Source: Pseudomonadales bacterium (GTDB taxonomy: Bacteria; Pseudomonadota; Gammaproteobacteria; Pseudomonadales; Azotimanducaceae). Taken from it: 64,000 nucleotides of DNA. Location: NCBI GenBank assembly GCA_012103505.1, contig WLWP01000002.1:1-64000 (forward strand), written 5' to 3'. Shown piece after piece: positions 7,019 to 16,032 of this stretch (its first letter is position 1; each line of letters starts with the position of its first letter). A program made the position numbers and the translations under genes. The notes beneath the pieces were generated by a model. That model was given only the letters and a program-made list of their open reading frames with translations. It did not search any database and had not been told where the DNA came from.

Positions 7019-8926
7019 ATGATGAGAAAAATAACTAGGAGAGAGTTCATCTATGGAGGCAGTGTCATCGCTGGTGCCGGTGCTGCTGGAATTTACTTCG
7101 CTGGTGATCCTATCGAAGTGTCACCGGAGATAAAGAACGCAGTACCTCGAGTGCCGAACGGATCGCCTGCTTCGAAATTGGGCATGCGCGGGTCACATGA
7201 TGGCTCGTTTGAGGTTTTCCATGACATGAGCTGGCAAGGCGGCACGCAGTGGACGATCCCTGAAGATCTCAACGAAGAGCCTTACGACCTAGTTATTGTG
7301 GGCGCAGGATTATCAGGACTATCTGCTGCGTGGCGTTGGCAGGAACGGGCCGCAGGAAATAGCCGCATTCTAATTTTAGATAATCACGATGATTTTGGCG
7401 GCCATGCAAAGCGAAACGAATTCTATGTTGATGGGAAGCAGTTGCTTGGGGCGGGTGGCAGTACAAGCATCACCTGGCCTAATAAGTTCTCGCCTGATGG
7501 ACTAGATCTCCTGGAAAAAATTGGCGTACGTTGGCAACGGTTCCTACGAGGATGGGGCATGTTGCCTAGCTACCTAGATGTTTTTTGGTATACGCGTCAT
7601 GGAGTAGGTAAAAAAGGAAGATGCTATCCCCAAGGGTTTAATGGTCTAGACACGTCAGTTGTATCTGACGATCCCTTCGCAATGGATTCGTACAATGAAG
7701 ATGAGCTGACGCAGATGCTCAGTGCTATGCCAGTATCGCAACAGACCCGAGAACGACTGTTTGAGATTATTCATGACGAACCCAAGGTTTTTCCCGAACT
7801 CACAGAACAACAACGTCTTAATCGCCTAACGCAAATTACTTACGAAGATTACCTTCGAGACGAATTGACGCTACCTGAGGATGGGATTGAATTACTGCGA
7901 CGAGAACTCTCCGTTGGCTCAGCGGGAGTTGGCTGGGATGTATTAGCGGCTGATATTGCAGCTGCGGCTAATCTGCCGGGCTTGAGAGGGATAACCTCTT
8001 CAGAGAGGGCGCTTATCTACACTTATCCTGACGGAAACGCGACGCTGGCCCGATTGTTGGTTCGAGGGCTGATTCCTCAAGTCGCACCTCATTCGAGACA
8101 AGTAGACCAGGATATCATTCTGGCAGACTTCGATTACGATGCGTTGGACAACGATGGTTCGGCAACTCGGATTCGACTAAATAGTACGGTAATCAATGCA
8201 CAGCATACAGCCGATAAAAACCAAGTTGACGTAACCTTTGTGAACGATGGTGCAGCTCGCAAAGTACGCGCCAGTCACGTAATTTTGGCGAATTGGAATC
8301 AGACCATTCCTTACATTTGCCCGGAATTACCTGAGCAACAAAAGACCTCTCTTAGGAGTCAGCAGAAAGCTCCTTCAGCCCTTGTAAACATAGCGCTAAT
8401 AAACTGGCGCCCATTTGCTGATGCCGGATACGTAGCTGTTACCTATCATGACATGTTCTATGATTTAGTCGCATTACCCCTCGCGGTTGGTGTCGGGGGT
8501 TATGCTGCTCCAGAATCACCAGATGATCCAATCGTCATAAGTGCGTATCACTATTCGACGGCTTCTGGCGCTGGAGATCCCCGAGAACAAATGCGGTTGG
8601 CCCGCCACAGTTTACTAAAGCTTGACTTTAGTACGTTTGAAGAGGAAGCCATCAAACAGCTAACTGAAGTATGGGGGCCTTATGGATTTACGGAAGATCA
8701 CATATCTGCCATCACCGTGAATAGGTGGCCACATGGGTCCGCTCCTACTTGGAGTTCTCTCTACGACTCAGGAGATGATTTTCTCGCAGATGACACTCCG
8801 CATGCAAAAGCACGGAAAAAATTTGGCAGAATTTCGATTGCGAATTCTGATTCTGAAGGTGAGCCCACTGCTCAGGCGGCATTTAATGCAGCCGACCGGG
8901 CAGTCCAAGAACAGTCAGGGACTTAG
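7019..8926 (+). CDS. Exported FAD-dependent oxidoreductase, spermidine-dehydrogenase-like
   Basis: 635 residues. The N-terminus KITRREFIYGGSVIAGAGAAG has a twin-arginine signal, so the folded flavoprotein is probably exported to the periplasm. Residues 50-75 (GMRGSHDGSFEVFH) match the block found in spermidine dehydrogenase SpdH. The FAD dinucleotide motif is IVGAGLSG (about 93-100), followed by DNHDDFGGHAKRNEF and LGAGGSTSI. SpdH oxidises spermidine to an aminoaldehyde and 1,3-diaminopropane using an electron acceptor. Two ATG codons stand at 7019 and 7022 after CAGGAAAC. The divergent LysR gene probably controls it. Polyamine as the actual substrate is an inference. Confidence 0.8.
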   Translation: MMRKITRREFIYGGSVIAGAGAAGIYFAGDPIEVSPEIKNAVPRVPNGSPASKLGMRGSHDGSFEVFHDMSWQGGTQWTIPEDLNEEPYDLVIVGAGLSGLSAAWRWQERAAGNSRILILDNHDDFGGHAKRNEFYVDGKQLLGAGGSTSITWPNKFSPDGLDLLEKIGVRWQRFLRGWGMLPSYLDVFWYTRHGVGKKGRCYPQGFNGLDTSVVSDDPFAMDSYNEDELTQMLSAMPVSQQTRERLFEIIHDEPKVFPELTEQQRLNRLTQITYEDYLRDELTLPEDGIELLRRELSVGSAGVGWDVLAADIAAAANLPGLRGITSSERALIYTYPDGNATLARLLVRGLIPQVAPHSRQVDQDIILADFDYDALDNDGSATRIRLNSTVINAQHTADKNQVDVTFVNDGAARKVRASHVILANWNQTIPYICPELPEQQKTSLRSQQKAPSALVNIALINWRPFADAGYVAVTYHDMFYDLVALPLAVGVGGYAAPESPDDPIVISAYHYSTASGAGDPREQMRLARHSLLKLDFSTFEEEAIKQLTEVWGPYGFTEDHISAITVNRWPHGSAPTWSSLYDSGDDFLADDTPHAKARKKFGRISIANSDSEGEPTAQAAFNAADRAVQEQSGT

Positions 8927-8990
8927 TAGGCACGTACTAAGGCGCGTCCAATATTATTGAGGGTCAATATACATTCTTAATGACATCATT

Positions 8991-9231
8991 GGCCGAGGCT
9001 GTGTAACTAACGCACCTCGTCGCGGCGTACTTTTCTATAGACCAGCGAACCTGTTAGATCGCCTCGATGAGTTGCTTGGTCCCGATTATGTTGATCACTC
9101 GCCATCAACATGTTCGGGAAACAGGGTCGACTGATAGCGGTTCTCTCCCTCGATAAATCCGCTCATCTGACTCCCCTCAACAAGAATGGTGTATTTTACT
9201 AGCTAACTCGAGTTTTCACACGGCCTCGGCC
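8991..9231. mobile_element. Internally deleted IS1182-family element (241 bp)
   Basis: Terminal repeats stand at 8991-9008 (GGCCGAGGCTGTGTAACT) and 9211-9231 (AGTTTTCACACGGCCTCGGC plus C). On the minus strand the first about 24 transposase codons start at an ATG at 9166 (MSGFIEGENRYQSTLFPEHV) with a GGGGAG ribosome site. They run, out of frame, straight into the last about 15 codons (RVINIIGTKQLIEAI, stop 9054-9056). The centre of the transposase is deleted. This ties the MITE ends to an IS1182-type parent. Nothing else is recognisable in 8927-9271. Confidence 0.8.
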
Positions 9232-9271
9232 AGTTGCAGATAATCTTGTTTTAATCTCCATCAGCAGTGCA

Positions 9272-9622
9272 GTGTTAAGAGTTAACCTGCTAAATACACC
9301 ATCACAGGACCAGGTTGTTATCACTGGCGCATTCGTCCTATTCGGAATTATTCTTGCTGGAATTTTCATAGCATGCAAAGTGTTTGGCTACGAAATTCCC
9401 GTTTGGCGCAAGCTCGCCGCAGCTGGTGCTTTTGCTTTGCTAAACGTCATTCCCATTCCAGTCATCCCTTTTGCAAATATTTTGGTTCCATCCATCGCGC
9501 TCTACGTTCTTCTTATGGACGATACTTATCAGCGCTCGATTGTGAATAAAGTGTTTGGCCTTACGTTCATCTTTGCTGTAATCGCAGTGTTGGTTCTCTA
9601 TTTGCCACAGATGGCGAGATGA
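9272..9622 (+). CDS. Small integral membrane protein of unknown function
   Basis: 116 residues beginning with a GTG at 9272. Hydrophobic segments at about 14-38 (ITGAFVLFGIILAGIFIA), 47-80 (AAGAFALLNVIPIPVIPFAN plus IALYVLLM) and 94-112 suggest three or four TM helices. No family recognised. No strong ribosome site is visible, and the gene starts 41 bases beyond the deleted IS element, so its promoter may have been altered by the insertion. Inner-membrane location is the only safe inference. Confidence 0.55.
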   Translation: MLRVNLLNTPSQDQVVITGAFVLFGIILAGIFIACKVFGYEIPVWRKLAAAGAFALLNVIPIPVIPFANILVPSIALYVLLMDDTYQRSIVNKVFGLTFIFAVIAVLVLYLPQMAR

Positions 9623-9688
9623 TGGACGAGCGACACTAGGCTTCTGGGGTAAGTATTATTTTGTGTCTACTAACTTGGTAGACGAGCA

Positions 9689-10195
9689 ATGCACGCGAAG
9701 GAAATAGCTTCTTCTTACATGGTATCGTATGCGTTCGCGTTGCTTAGAGTGAATCAGATGAAAATAGAAGCCATTCTCAATGAACAGATAGCGCACTTTG
9801 ATCTATGCCCAGGTGCAACGACTATTGAACAATGGTCCCGCAAAACATGGTTAGAAACGCGCATTGGAGAGCGATTGGTTCCAATCTTCCCACTCTGGCC
9901 GATTCGGGATTCTCTGAGCAAACACGATATACACCATGTCCTAACCGGTTATCACACCGATATCCGGGGAGAATCAGAACTGGCTGCGTGGGAACTTGGT
10001 TCGGGTGGTTGTCACCTGAACATAATATTTTGGATTGACCGTGTGAGTTTCTTCTTTATCGGGCTCCTCACTTTTCCCATCGCAACACTACGAGCCATGC
10101 GACGTGGTATCCAATGCCGCAATCTGTTCAGCAGACAAATGGATGCGATTCTTGATGCCGAAGTCGAAGACATTCAGCGTGAGCTAAAGCTCTAA
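9689..10195 (+). CDS. Protein with COQ4-like HDxxH(x11)E motif
   Basis: 168 residues; an internal ATG at 9758 (MKIEAILNEQ) could be the true start, as neither has a clear ribosome site. The segment SLSKHDIHHVLTGYHTDIRGESE contains HDIHH (79-83) followed 11 residues later by Glu95. This is the HDxxH-x11-E signature of COQ4, the ubiquinone-biosynthesis protein whose motif binds Zn. A hydrophobic stretch (RVSFFFIGLLTFPIATLRAM) follows near 117-136. Overall similarity outside the motif is weak, so it may be a distant COQ4-like or lipid-binding protein rather than an orthologue. No other ubiquinone gene lies nearby. Confidence 0.55.
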   Translation: MHAKEIASSYMVSYAFALLRVNQMKIEAILNEQIAHFDLCPGATTIEQWSRKTWLETRIGERLVPIFPLWPIRDSLSKHDIHHVLTGYHTDIRGESELAAWELGSGGCHLNIIFWIDRVSFFFIGLLTFPIATLRAMRRGIQCRNLFSRQMDAILDAEVEDIQRELKL

Positions 10196-10540
10196 ACTCA
10201 ACTACGTTGCGCGCTTAAGTCGATCGTTGAAAATACATTTCCGATGGACGAGAACGAGGATAGAAATCTTAACTGGGATGTTCGAGCAGCTATCTGCATC
10301 GGTGTTCGACACACGCGACAACACAACGATTTGATGTCATAGCGCTCTTTTTCGTTGCTCTGATGGGCGCGAATGCCGCCTTGGCAATCAATTTCTGAAA
10401 TCTAAGTACATGGAGCCCACTCACTGCTTGCCTTTTTATTACTCAGATCATCAATACTCCTAGAACCCAAAACACAGTGTGCTGGTCACCATCCAACCTT
10501 TCAGGTTGAAGTATTTCTAGTGCAGCAAAATAGATCCTGG
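10196..10540. other. Intergenic region without a recognised gene
   Basis: I see no supported gene in these 345 bases. A short hydrophobic reading (ALFFVALMGANAALAINF, about 10343-10396) resembles a signal peptide followed by a stop, perhaps a gene relic. A 6-bp stem CAACCT/AGGTTG (10494-10508) lies downstream of the acetyltransferase gene on the minus strand but lacks a T-run. Confidence 0.3.
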
Positions 10541-11080
10541 CTACTGATCCCACTCTTCTCGCAGCAATCCATAAATCGCATCGTCAACCCATCGGCCCTT
10601 TACAAAATGGGCTCTTCTTAAAAGTCCCTCGCGTGAAAAGCCTAGTTTTTCCAATACCTTCATCGACGCAAGATTCTCGCCGTTGGTATGGGCGCTAATT
10701 TTTGCGAGCTGCGGGTAACTTGTGAATGCCTCCGAAATAACCAGCGCAGTAGCTGCCGCTGCCATGCCACGACCTCTAACACCCGCGTGGACGCCATAGC
10801 CTATGATCGCGGTTCTGCTATCTTGCTCGAGGGTGAGACTAACAATGCCGACCACGTCCCCCTGATATTCAATCGCCCAATTCGGCTGTACGTCTCGGTT
10901 CCTTGCGCGCATCTCCGTGACGAACGCGGATGCGTCACTCGATGTGAAGTTAGTTGGGACGCTGGCGTTGAACCTTTCCCAACCTGGGTCGCTCTGCCAG
11001 TAGGCAAGTACATCGACCTCATCTTCCTGCACGAAAGGTCTTAGTTGTAGGGTTTCATTGCGTAGTTGGTTCGGAATCAT
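10541..11080 (-). CDS. GNAT N-acetyltransferase (RimJ/RimL type)
   Basis: 179 residues of the GNAT fold. The start ETLQLRPFVQEDEVDVLAYW is typical of RimJ/RimL enzymes. The acetyl-CoA-binding region is GYGVHAGVRGRGMAAAA (about 95-111), and AHTNGENLASMKVLEKLGFSREG (about 127-149) is the usual C-terminal block. It would transfer an acetyl group to an amino group of a protein N-terminus or small amine; target unknown. The ATG at 11080 follows AGGGAGA. It is divergent from the quinoprotein cluster and has no operon partner. Confidence 0.9.
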   Translation of the reverse strand: MIPNQLRNETLQLRPFVQEDEVDVLAYWQSDPGWERFNASVPTNFTSSDASAFVTEMRARNRDVQPNWAIEYQGDVVGIVSLTLEQDSRTAIIGYGVHAGVRGRGMAAAATALVISEAFTSYPQLAKISAHTNGENLASMKVLEKLGFSREGLLRRAHFVKGRWVDDAIYGLLREEWDQ

Positions 11081-11220
11081 GTCTCCCTAGACCATACCAC
11101 CATGACTGACGAGCGTCGGATCAAATTCGCAACACGCTTTTGTCCTGCGCGAAATGCTGAGTTGATACTCGCGCATAACCATCATAGAGTCGGGTACAAA
11201 TGGGGTTGGGGGAAGGTTTA

Positions 11221-12777
11221 ATGGGTCCAAAATTCGGTGCACTGCTCTTATCGATAGCAATGGCGAGCACACATGCGGCTGAGGATGATGGTACGGCTAC
11301 CGGGGTAGATTTCGATCCAAACGCCCGTCTTGATCGATACGCGAAAGAGTACCTCGATCAGTGCGCTGTCTGTCATGGCGAGGACTTACGCGGTGCAGCT
11401 CAAGGCACACCACTCGTTGGAGAGTTGAAGAACGGCGACTCAGTCCCAGATCTGATCGCGAGTATCGCAAATGGCAATCCAGACAAAGGCATGCCTGTGT
11501 GGTCACAAACGCTATCAGAAGAGGACATCAAAGCCCTCGCGCTCTATATATCTGAAACGCGCGCGGGATTTAGTTATGCCAGTTTCAATTATGAAACTGC
11601 TTTCGTGGTTCCGAGTGAAACCTATACAACTGAAAAACACGCCTTCAACCTAAACGTTATCATCGACGGCCTGGATGCACTGCCTTTCTCCATCGCGCCT
11701 CTTCCCGAAGGCGGTATGCTGTTGACCGAAAAGAAAATCGGACTTTCCATCATTTCGCCCGCTGGAGAAAAGTCTGAGTTCATAGCGGATACGCCTCAAG
11801 CCTATGCCGATACCTACACACTCGATATCCAGCAAGAGTGGGGCTATGGCTGGCTTCTCGACGTCGCTCTTCATCCAGAATACGAAAACAACGGCTGGGT
11901 CTACCTCTACTTTGGCGATCGCTGTGAGGACTGCAACGCCATCAGCCGAAAATCTAAAACACCTGTCTCAATGAACAAATTAGTTCGCGGACGCATTTCG
12001 GATGGCATCTGGATAGACGAAGAAGTTATTTGGGAAAGCGATATCGAACACTACGGCTCGATTCCAGATATCGGTGCCGGTGGTCGTTTGGCTTTTGACG
12101 GCAAGGGACATGTCTTTATGAGTGTTGGTGTTACTGGCATCGACAATTTCACCGGACTCCAAGATCTTGGACGTCCTTGGGGCAAGATCCATCGCATCAA
12201 AGACAATGGTGAGATTCCACTCGATAATCCTTTCATGGAAACCGAAGGCGCCATCAAAACAATCTGGACCTACGGACATCGCAGCCCGCAGGGTTTGGAA
12301 TTCAATCATCAGACCGGTGAAGTTTGGGGTACCGAGATGGGACCACGGGGTGGTGATGAAGTGAACCGCCTGCAGCCAGGACGAAACTATGGCTGGCCAC
12401 TGTACTCGAAAGGTATCAACTACAACGGCACGCCAATCGATTATGGTAAACAACTCGGCATCGAATTCGACCTTAAAGACATCGTACAACCCGTCGTCGA
12501 CCTGACCCCTTCCCCTGCAGTCTCTAGCTTTATCATCTACGAAGGCGACAAATTCCCCGACTGGCGTGGTGATCTTTTGGTTGGATCACTCAAAGGTCGA
12601 ACGCTCTATCGCATGGAGGTTGAAGACAACGTGGTCGTTCACACAGAAACTCTGATCTCTGATCTAACTCGGTTTAGGGACATTGAGAGCGGACCAAACG
12701 GCGAGATCTATGTGCTCCTTGAACATAATTCGGGTGGTCAGATTCTGGAACTCGTCAATCAAGCTGGGGATTCTTGA
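11221..12777 (+). CDS. Exported cytochrome c / PQQ-type sugar dehydrogenase fusion
   Basis: 518 residues from the ATG at 11221, chosen because GGGGGAAGG lies just upstream and a signal peptide follows directly (PKFGALLLSIAMASTHAAE); an ATG at 11200 would bury that signal. A cytochrome c domain (about 30-120) has the heme motif CAVCH (48-52) and likely axial Met91 (KGMPVW). A six-bladed beta-propeller of the glucose/sorbosone dehydrogenase type (PF07995) follows (about 125-515; PLPEGGMLLTEK, GYGWLLDVALHPEYENNGWV, WTYGHRSPQGLEF, NRLQPGRNYGWP). It probably oxidises a sugar or aldose-like substrate in the periplasm and passes electrons to its own heme. It overlaps the next gene. Confidence 0.85.
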   Translation: MGPKFGALLLSIAMASTHAAEDDGTATGVDFDPNARLDRYAKEYLDQCAVCHGEDLRGAAQGTPLVGELKNGDSVPDLIASIANGNPDKGMPVWSQTLSEEDIKALALYISETRAGFSYASFNYETAFVVPSETYTTEKHAFNLNVIIDGLDALPFSIAPLPEGGMLLTEKKIGLSIISPAGEKSEFIADTPQAYADTYTLDIQQEWGYGWLLDVALHPEYENNGWVYLYFGDRCEDCNAISRKSKTPVSMNKLVRGRISDGIWIDEEVIWESDIEHYGSIPDIGAGGRLAFDGKGHVFMSVGVTGIDNFTGLQDLGRPWGKIHRIKDNGEIPLDNPFMETEGAIKTIWTYGHRSPQGLEFNHQTGEVWGTEMGPRGGDEVNRLQPGRNYGWPLYSKGINYNGTPIDYGKQLGIEFDLKDIVQPVVDLTPSPAVSSFIIYEGDKFPDWRGDLLVGSLKGRTLYRMEVEDNVVVHTETLISDLTRFRDIESGPNGEIYVLLEHNSGGQILELVNQAGDS

Positions 12778-14195
12778 TGCAGATTACGAGATATTCCATC
12801 TACTTCGTCGCAACCCTCCTCACTTGGCACGCATATGCTGCACCCGAACCGCTCTATAACCCAGTGCCGGAGCCGATAGCCAAAGGCGACATCGTTGTCG
12901 CCGTAGAAGACTTTGTGCAACTACCCCAGACACAAGACTCCTCGACGCAAAACACCAATGCAGCACATGCCCGTATTCAGTACATACAGCCCTTCGGCAA
13001 CACGTTTGGCAAACTCATCATTAATGACCTCCGTGGTGTCCTGTATCTAACGGACGATCGTGCGAGCGAACCTCGCGTATACCTCGACTTGCGAAACGAG
13101 GACGTTGGTTTCGACGACTCAATGTTCCCCAACGAAATGGGATTGGCAGGTGTTGCCTTCCACCCTGAGTTTACGAGTATCGGCAAACCCGGCTTCGGTA
13201 AGTTCTACACAGTGTACAGCGCGACTTCAGATAGCGGTGTTGCAAACTACTTGGATGATGACTCAGCAAGTCACGAGAGCGTTATTCGGGAATGGACTGC
13301 CTACAATCCTCGCGGGCTTAAGTTCTCCGGAACAAGTCGAGAGGTCTTTCGCGTCGGGCAATTTGCACCGAACCACAATGTCGGTCACATAGCATTCAAC
13401 CCTGTTGCGGAAGTTGGGAGCGATGACTACGGAGTGCTGTACGCAACGTTTGGTGATGGTGGCGTTGCCAACGATCCGCGAGAATACGGTCAATCGCTCG
13501 CTTCGCCGTTGAGCACAATTATTCGCATCAAGCCTTTAGAAGTGACTAAAGATCAGGCTTACGGTATCCCAGCGGATAATCCTTTTTTAGATCATCCCAC
13601 GGCAGCACCCGAAATTTGGGTCTACGGTTTGCGTCACGCGCAGCACTACTCCTGGGATAGCCAGGGACGTATGTTCATTAGTGACATCGGTCAAAACATG
13701 ATCGAAGAGGTGAATCTCGGCGTTGCCGGGGCAAACTATGGCTGGCGCCTTAGGGAGGGAACCTTTAGCACCGCTTTTGGCGTTGCAGACGGCGAACCCG
13801 GTCGTGTTTATCCGCTACCAGCGGATGATCCGGGCTTCGTCTATCCGATTGCGCAATACGATCACGACGAAGGCCGTGCGATCGCTGGTGGCTATGTCTA
13901 CGAGGGCGCCGCTATCCCAGAACTTGTAGGCAAGTTCGTTTTCGCGGATATCGTCGACGGACGGATCTTTTATATCGACACGAGTGATCTTGCGTCCGGC
14001 TCACTGCAGACAATCCATGAACTACGGCTGTCGTTTGGAGGCCAAGAAAAACCACTCAAATCAGTATCGAGCTTCGCCAACTCCTATGATGAAGGCGTCC
14101 GCGTGGATCTACGCTTGGGCATCGATGCGTTAGGGGAGCTCTATATACTCACTAAGGGTGATGGCTGGGTTAGAAGGTTCGTTGCTATCGAATAG
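12777..14195 (+). CDS. Exported PQQ-type sugar dehydrogenase beta-propeller
   Basis: About 472 residues starting at the ATG at 12777, which overlaps the preceding TGA (TGATG), indicating translational coupling. A signal peptide (about 1-22, ending YAAPEP) is followed by a PQQ-dependent glucose/sorbosone dehydrogenase propeller: NEMGLAGVAFHPEF, FGDGGVANDP, IWVYGLRHAQHYSWD, DIGQNMIEEVNLGVAGANYGW and RAIAGGYVYEG. There is no heme motif, so it may use the cytochrome domain of the partner encoded upstream. Substrate unknown; a divergent paralogue of the upstream propeller within one operon. Confidence 0.85.
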   Translation: MQITRYSIYFVATLLTWHAYAAPEPLYNPVPEPIAKGDIVVAVEDFVQLPQTQDSSTQNTNAAHARIQYIQPFGNTFGKLIINDLRGVLYLTDDRASEPRVYLDLRNEDVGFDDSMFPNEMGLAGVAFHPEFTSIGKPGFGKFYTVYSATSDSGVANYLDDDSASHESVIREWTAYNPRGLKFSGTSREVFRVGQFAPNHNVGHIAFNPVAEVGSDDYGVLYATFGDGGVANDPREYGQSLASPLSTIIRIKPLEVTKDQAYGIPADNPFLDHPTAAPEIWVYGLRHAQHYSWDSQGRMFISDIGQNMIEEVNLGVAGANYGWRLREGTFSTAFGVADGEPGRVYPLPADDPGFVYPIAQYDHDEGRAIAGGYVYEGAAIPELVGKFVFADIVDGRIFYIDTSDLASGSLQTIHELRLSFGGQEKPLKSVSSFANSYDEGVRVDLRLGIDALGELYILTKGDGWVRRFVAIE

Positions 14196-14270
14196 GTCTA
14201 GTCAATTCCAACCATCTCAGGTTTGCGGTACGCTTGGTGATCAACCAATCGTATTCGAGGGGATTACGCA

Positions 14271-15995
14271 ATGAGAAGGTTAACCCATTCTCTGCTCTGG
14301 CTCGCACTCGCTACTTTCACTAGCACTAGTTTCGCGGCGACACTCACCGGCACTATTAACGACGAACAAGGTGAGGCGATGCATGGCGTCATGGTTCGAG
14401 TGACGGACGACGCTCACGGCATCTCCGAATCCGTTTATACCGACGAAGACGGTGTCTATACTTTAGTGACTCGCCTTGAAGGTACTTTAAAGCTTCGCGC
14501 TCGACATCCCTACTTCCGGGACGTGCACTCGACTGTGGAATTGGGTGGCAACGCACGCTCTGAAGAGAATGTCGTCATGGCAAAAATGACGACGGACAAA
14601 GAGATCTCAGACAGCCTACCTGCGGCCTACCACTTCTACAGCTTGCCGTTCGAAGAAGGCGACGACAAAGATTTTAATGCCTACCAATTTCAACGCGATT
14701 GCCTCTCGTGTCATCAAATGGGCAACCCATTCACAAGATTACCTCGCACCGCAGAATCTTGGGCTGTAACAATTCAACGCATGCACCGTATGGTTGGCAA
14801 CTTCGACGAAAAGCTACGCGATCGCCGCTCAGAAATATTGGCCGAAGGCTTTCGTGGCGAACCGATCAAAATGCGTCCGGAATTCCCCATTCACAATGAG
14901 TTAGAGACCGCAAAGATATACGAGTACATGCTCGAACGCGCGTTTGTACCTCACGACTCAATCGTGCATCCAACCAACGGTTTGATTTACACAGTTGACC
15001 AAGCACTGGATCACATGGTCGTTACCGACCCAATGACCGGTCAATCCGAATACATTCTTCAGGCTGGTGGCGATGGTGAGAAGTACCACAAAGGCGTCGA
15101 AAAGCAGCAAGTTTTGGGCGAGTTTGATCCAGGCACACGCCACGGACCACATTCGTTAGATCTCGGCAAAGACGGCAAGTACTACGTCACCAACACCGGC
15201 ACGCACAGCATCGGTGTTTTCAATCCAGACACAAACAGCTGGGAGGCATCACATATGATTCCTCGAGAAACCAAGGCTTATTATCCGCACACCATCCGTG
15301 TCGATCAGAAAGGTTACGCCTGGTTCACACTTGCTGGCGCCGAGAAAGTGGGTCGACTTACACCAGACAACGGCTCCTTCGACATCGTCGATCTTCCCGA
15401 AGCAGTTTCTAGTGGCATCTCCGGAGGCACACAGCCATACGGCATTGATATCAACCCTGTTGATGATCGTATGTGGTATGGCCGGCTCTTCGGCGACAAA
15501 ATTGGTTGGGTAGATTCAGAAACTCTAGAGGTCACCGAGTTTGATTCTCCGATCAAGGGTCCACGCCGCATGCGCTTCGACAAGGAAGGCGTCTTGTGGG
15601 TATCGGGGTACTCTGAAGGTCAGTTGGCGCGAATCGATGTAGCTAACGGCTTCGAAGCCAAGGTTTATGACATGCCTGGGTTCGCCCCCGGTGTTAAGCC
15701 TGCACCTTACGCGCTTGGCGTACACCCGACGCATCAGGACATTTGGCTGAACGAAAACATGACCGATCGAATCTATCGGTTTATTCCGAAAGAAGAGCGC
15801 TGGGTTGTTTATCCAGTCCCTCTCTCAGGCACGTATACTCGGGATATGACCTTTCAGCCTGACGGTCAAGTCTGTCTTTCTAACAACCCAATTCCACCGC
15901 CAGCGCTAGAAGGCGGCGTACTCGAGATCATATGCCTTGACCCGAGCTACGACCCCGTAAAAGAAGCTGAGCAGCTGCAGCTCACGCAGCGCTAG
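14271..15995 (+). CDS. Exported cytochrome c with carboxypeptidase-regulatory-like and streptogramin-lyase-like domains
   Basis: 574 residues with a signal peptide (1-22). Residues about 23-108 resemble a carboxypeptidase regulatory-like beta-sandwich (TGTINDEQGEAMHGVMVRV). A c-type heme motif CLSCH stands at 144-148. Residues about 225-560 form a Vgb-like (virginiamycin B lyase / streptogramin lyase) propeller: HSLDLGKDGKYYVTNTGTHS, YPHTIRVDQKGYAWFTLAGA, GVHPTHQDIWLNENMTDR. True antibiotic lyase activity is unlikely given the heme; such proteins sit next to quinoproteins and probably act in periplasmic redox. The ATG at 14271 has a GAGGGGA site, 75 bases after the previous gene. Confidence 0.8.
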   Translation: MRRLTHSLLWLALATFTSTSFAATLTGTINDEQGEAMHGVMVRVTDDAHGISESVYTDEDGVYTLVTRLEGTLKLRARHPYFRDVHSTVELGGNARSEENVVMAKMTTDKEISDSLPAAYHFYSLPFEEGDDKDFNAYQFQRDCLSCHQMGNPFTRLPRTAESWAVTIQRMHRMVGNFDEKLRDRRSEILAEGFRGEPIKMRPEFPIHNELETAKIYEYMLERAFVPHDSIVHPTNGLIYTVDQALDHMVVTDPMTGQSEYILQAGGDGEKYHKGVEKQQVLGEFDPGTRHGPHSLDLGKDGKYYVTNTGTHSIGVFNPDTNSWEASHMIPRETKAYYPHTIRVDQKGYAWFTLAGAEKVGRLTPDNGSFDIVDLPEAVSSGISGGTQPYGIDINPVDDRMWYGRLFGDKIGWVDSETLEVTEFDSPIKGPRRMRFDKEGVLWVSGYSEGQLARIDVANGFEAKVYDMPGFAPGVKPAPYALGVHPTHQDIWLNENMTDRIYRFIPKEERWVVYPVPLSGTYTRDMTFQPDGQVCLSNNPIPPPALEGGVLEIICLDPSYDPVKEAEQLQLTQR

Positions 15996-16000
15996 GAACG

Positions 16001-16032
16001 AGAGAGGCGAGTAAAGTGTTATTCGCCTCTCT
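16001..16032 (+). promoter_or_regulatory. Hairpin enclosing the Shine-Dalgarno and start codon of the next gene
   Basis: AGAGAGGCGA (16001-16010) and TCGCCTCTCT (16023-16032) form a perfect 10-bp stem. The 12-base loop GTAAAGTGTTAT carries the GTG start (16016-16018), and the purine-rich ribosome site is inside the left arm. No T-run follows, so it looks like translational control rather than a terminator. Confidence 0.55.

Noticed and set aside
10343..10396. Signal-peptide-like short reading as a gene remnant
   Set aside because: Only 18 codons before a stop and no start or ribosome site; noted only within the intergenic entry.
11980..12489. Minus-strand open frame of about 169 codons inside the first dehydrogenase gene
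   Set aside because: Antisense to conserved propeller motifs with no ribosome site or family likeness.
14271..15995. True virginiamycin/streptogramin lyase (antibiotic resistance)
   Set aside because: The propeller is joined to a c-type heme motif and sits among dehydrogenases; the antibiotic-lyase role is not supported by context.
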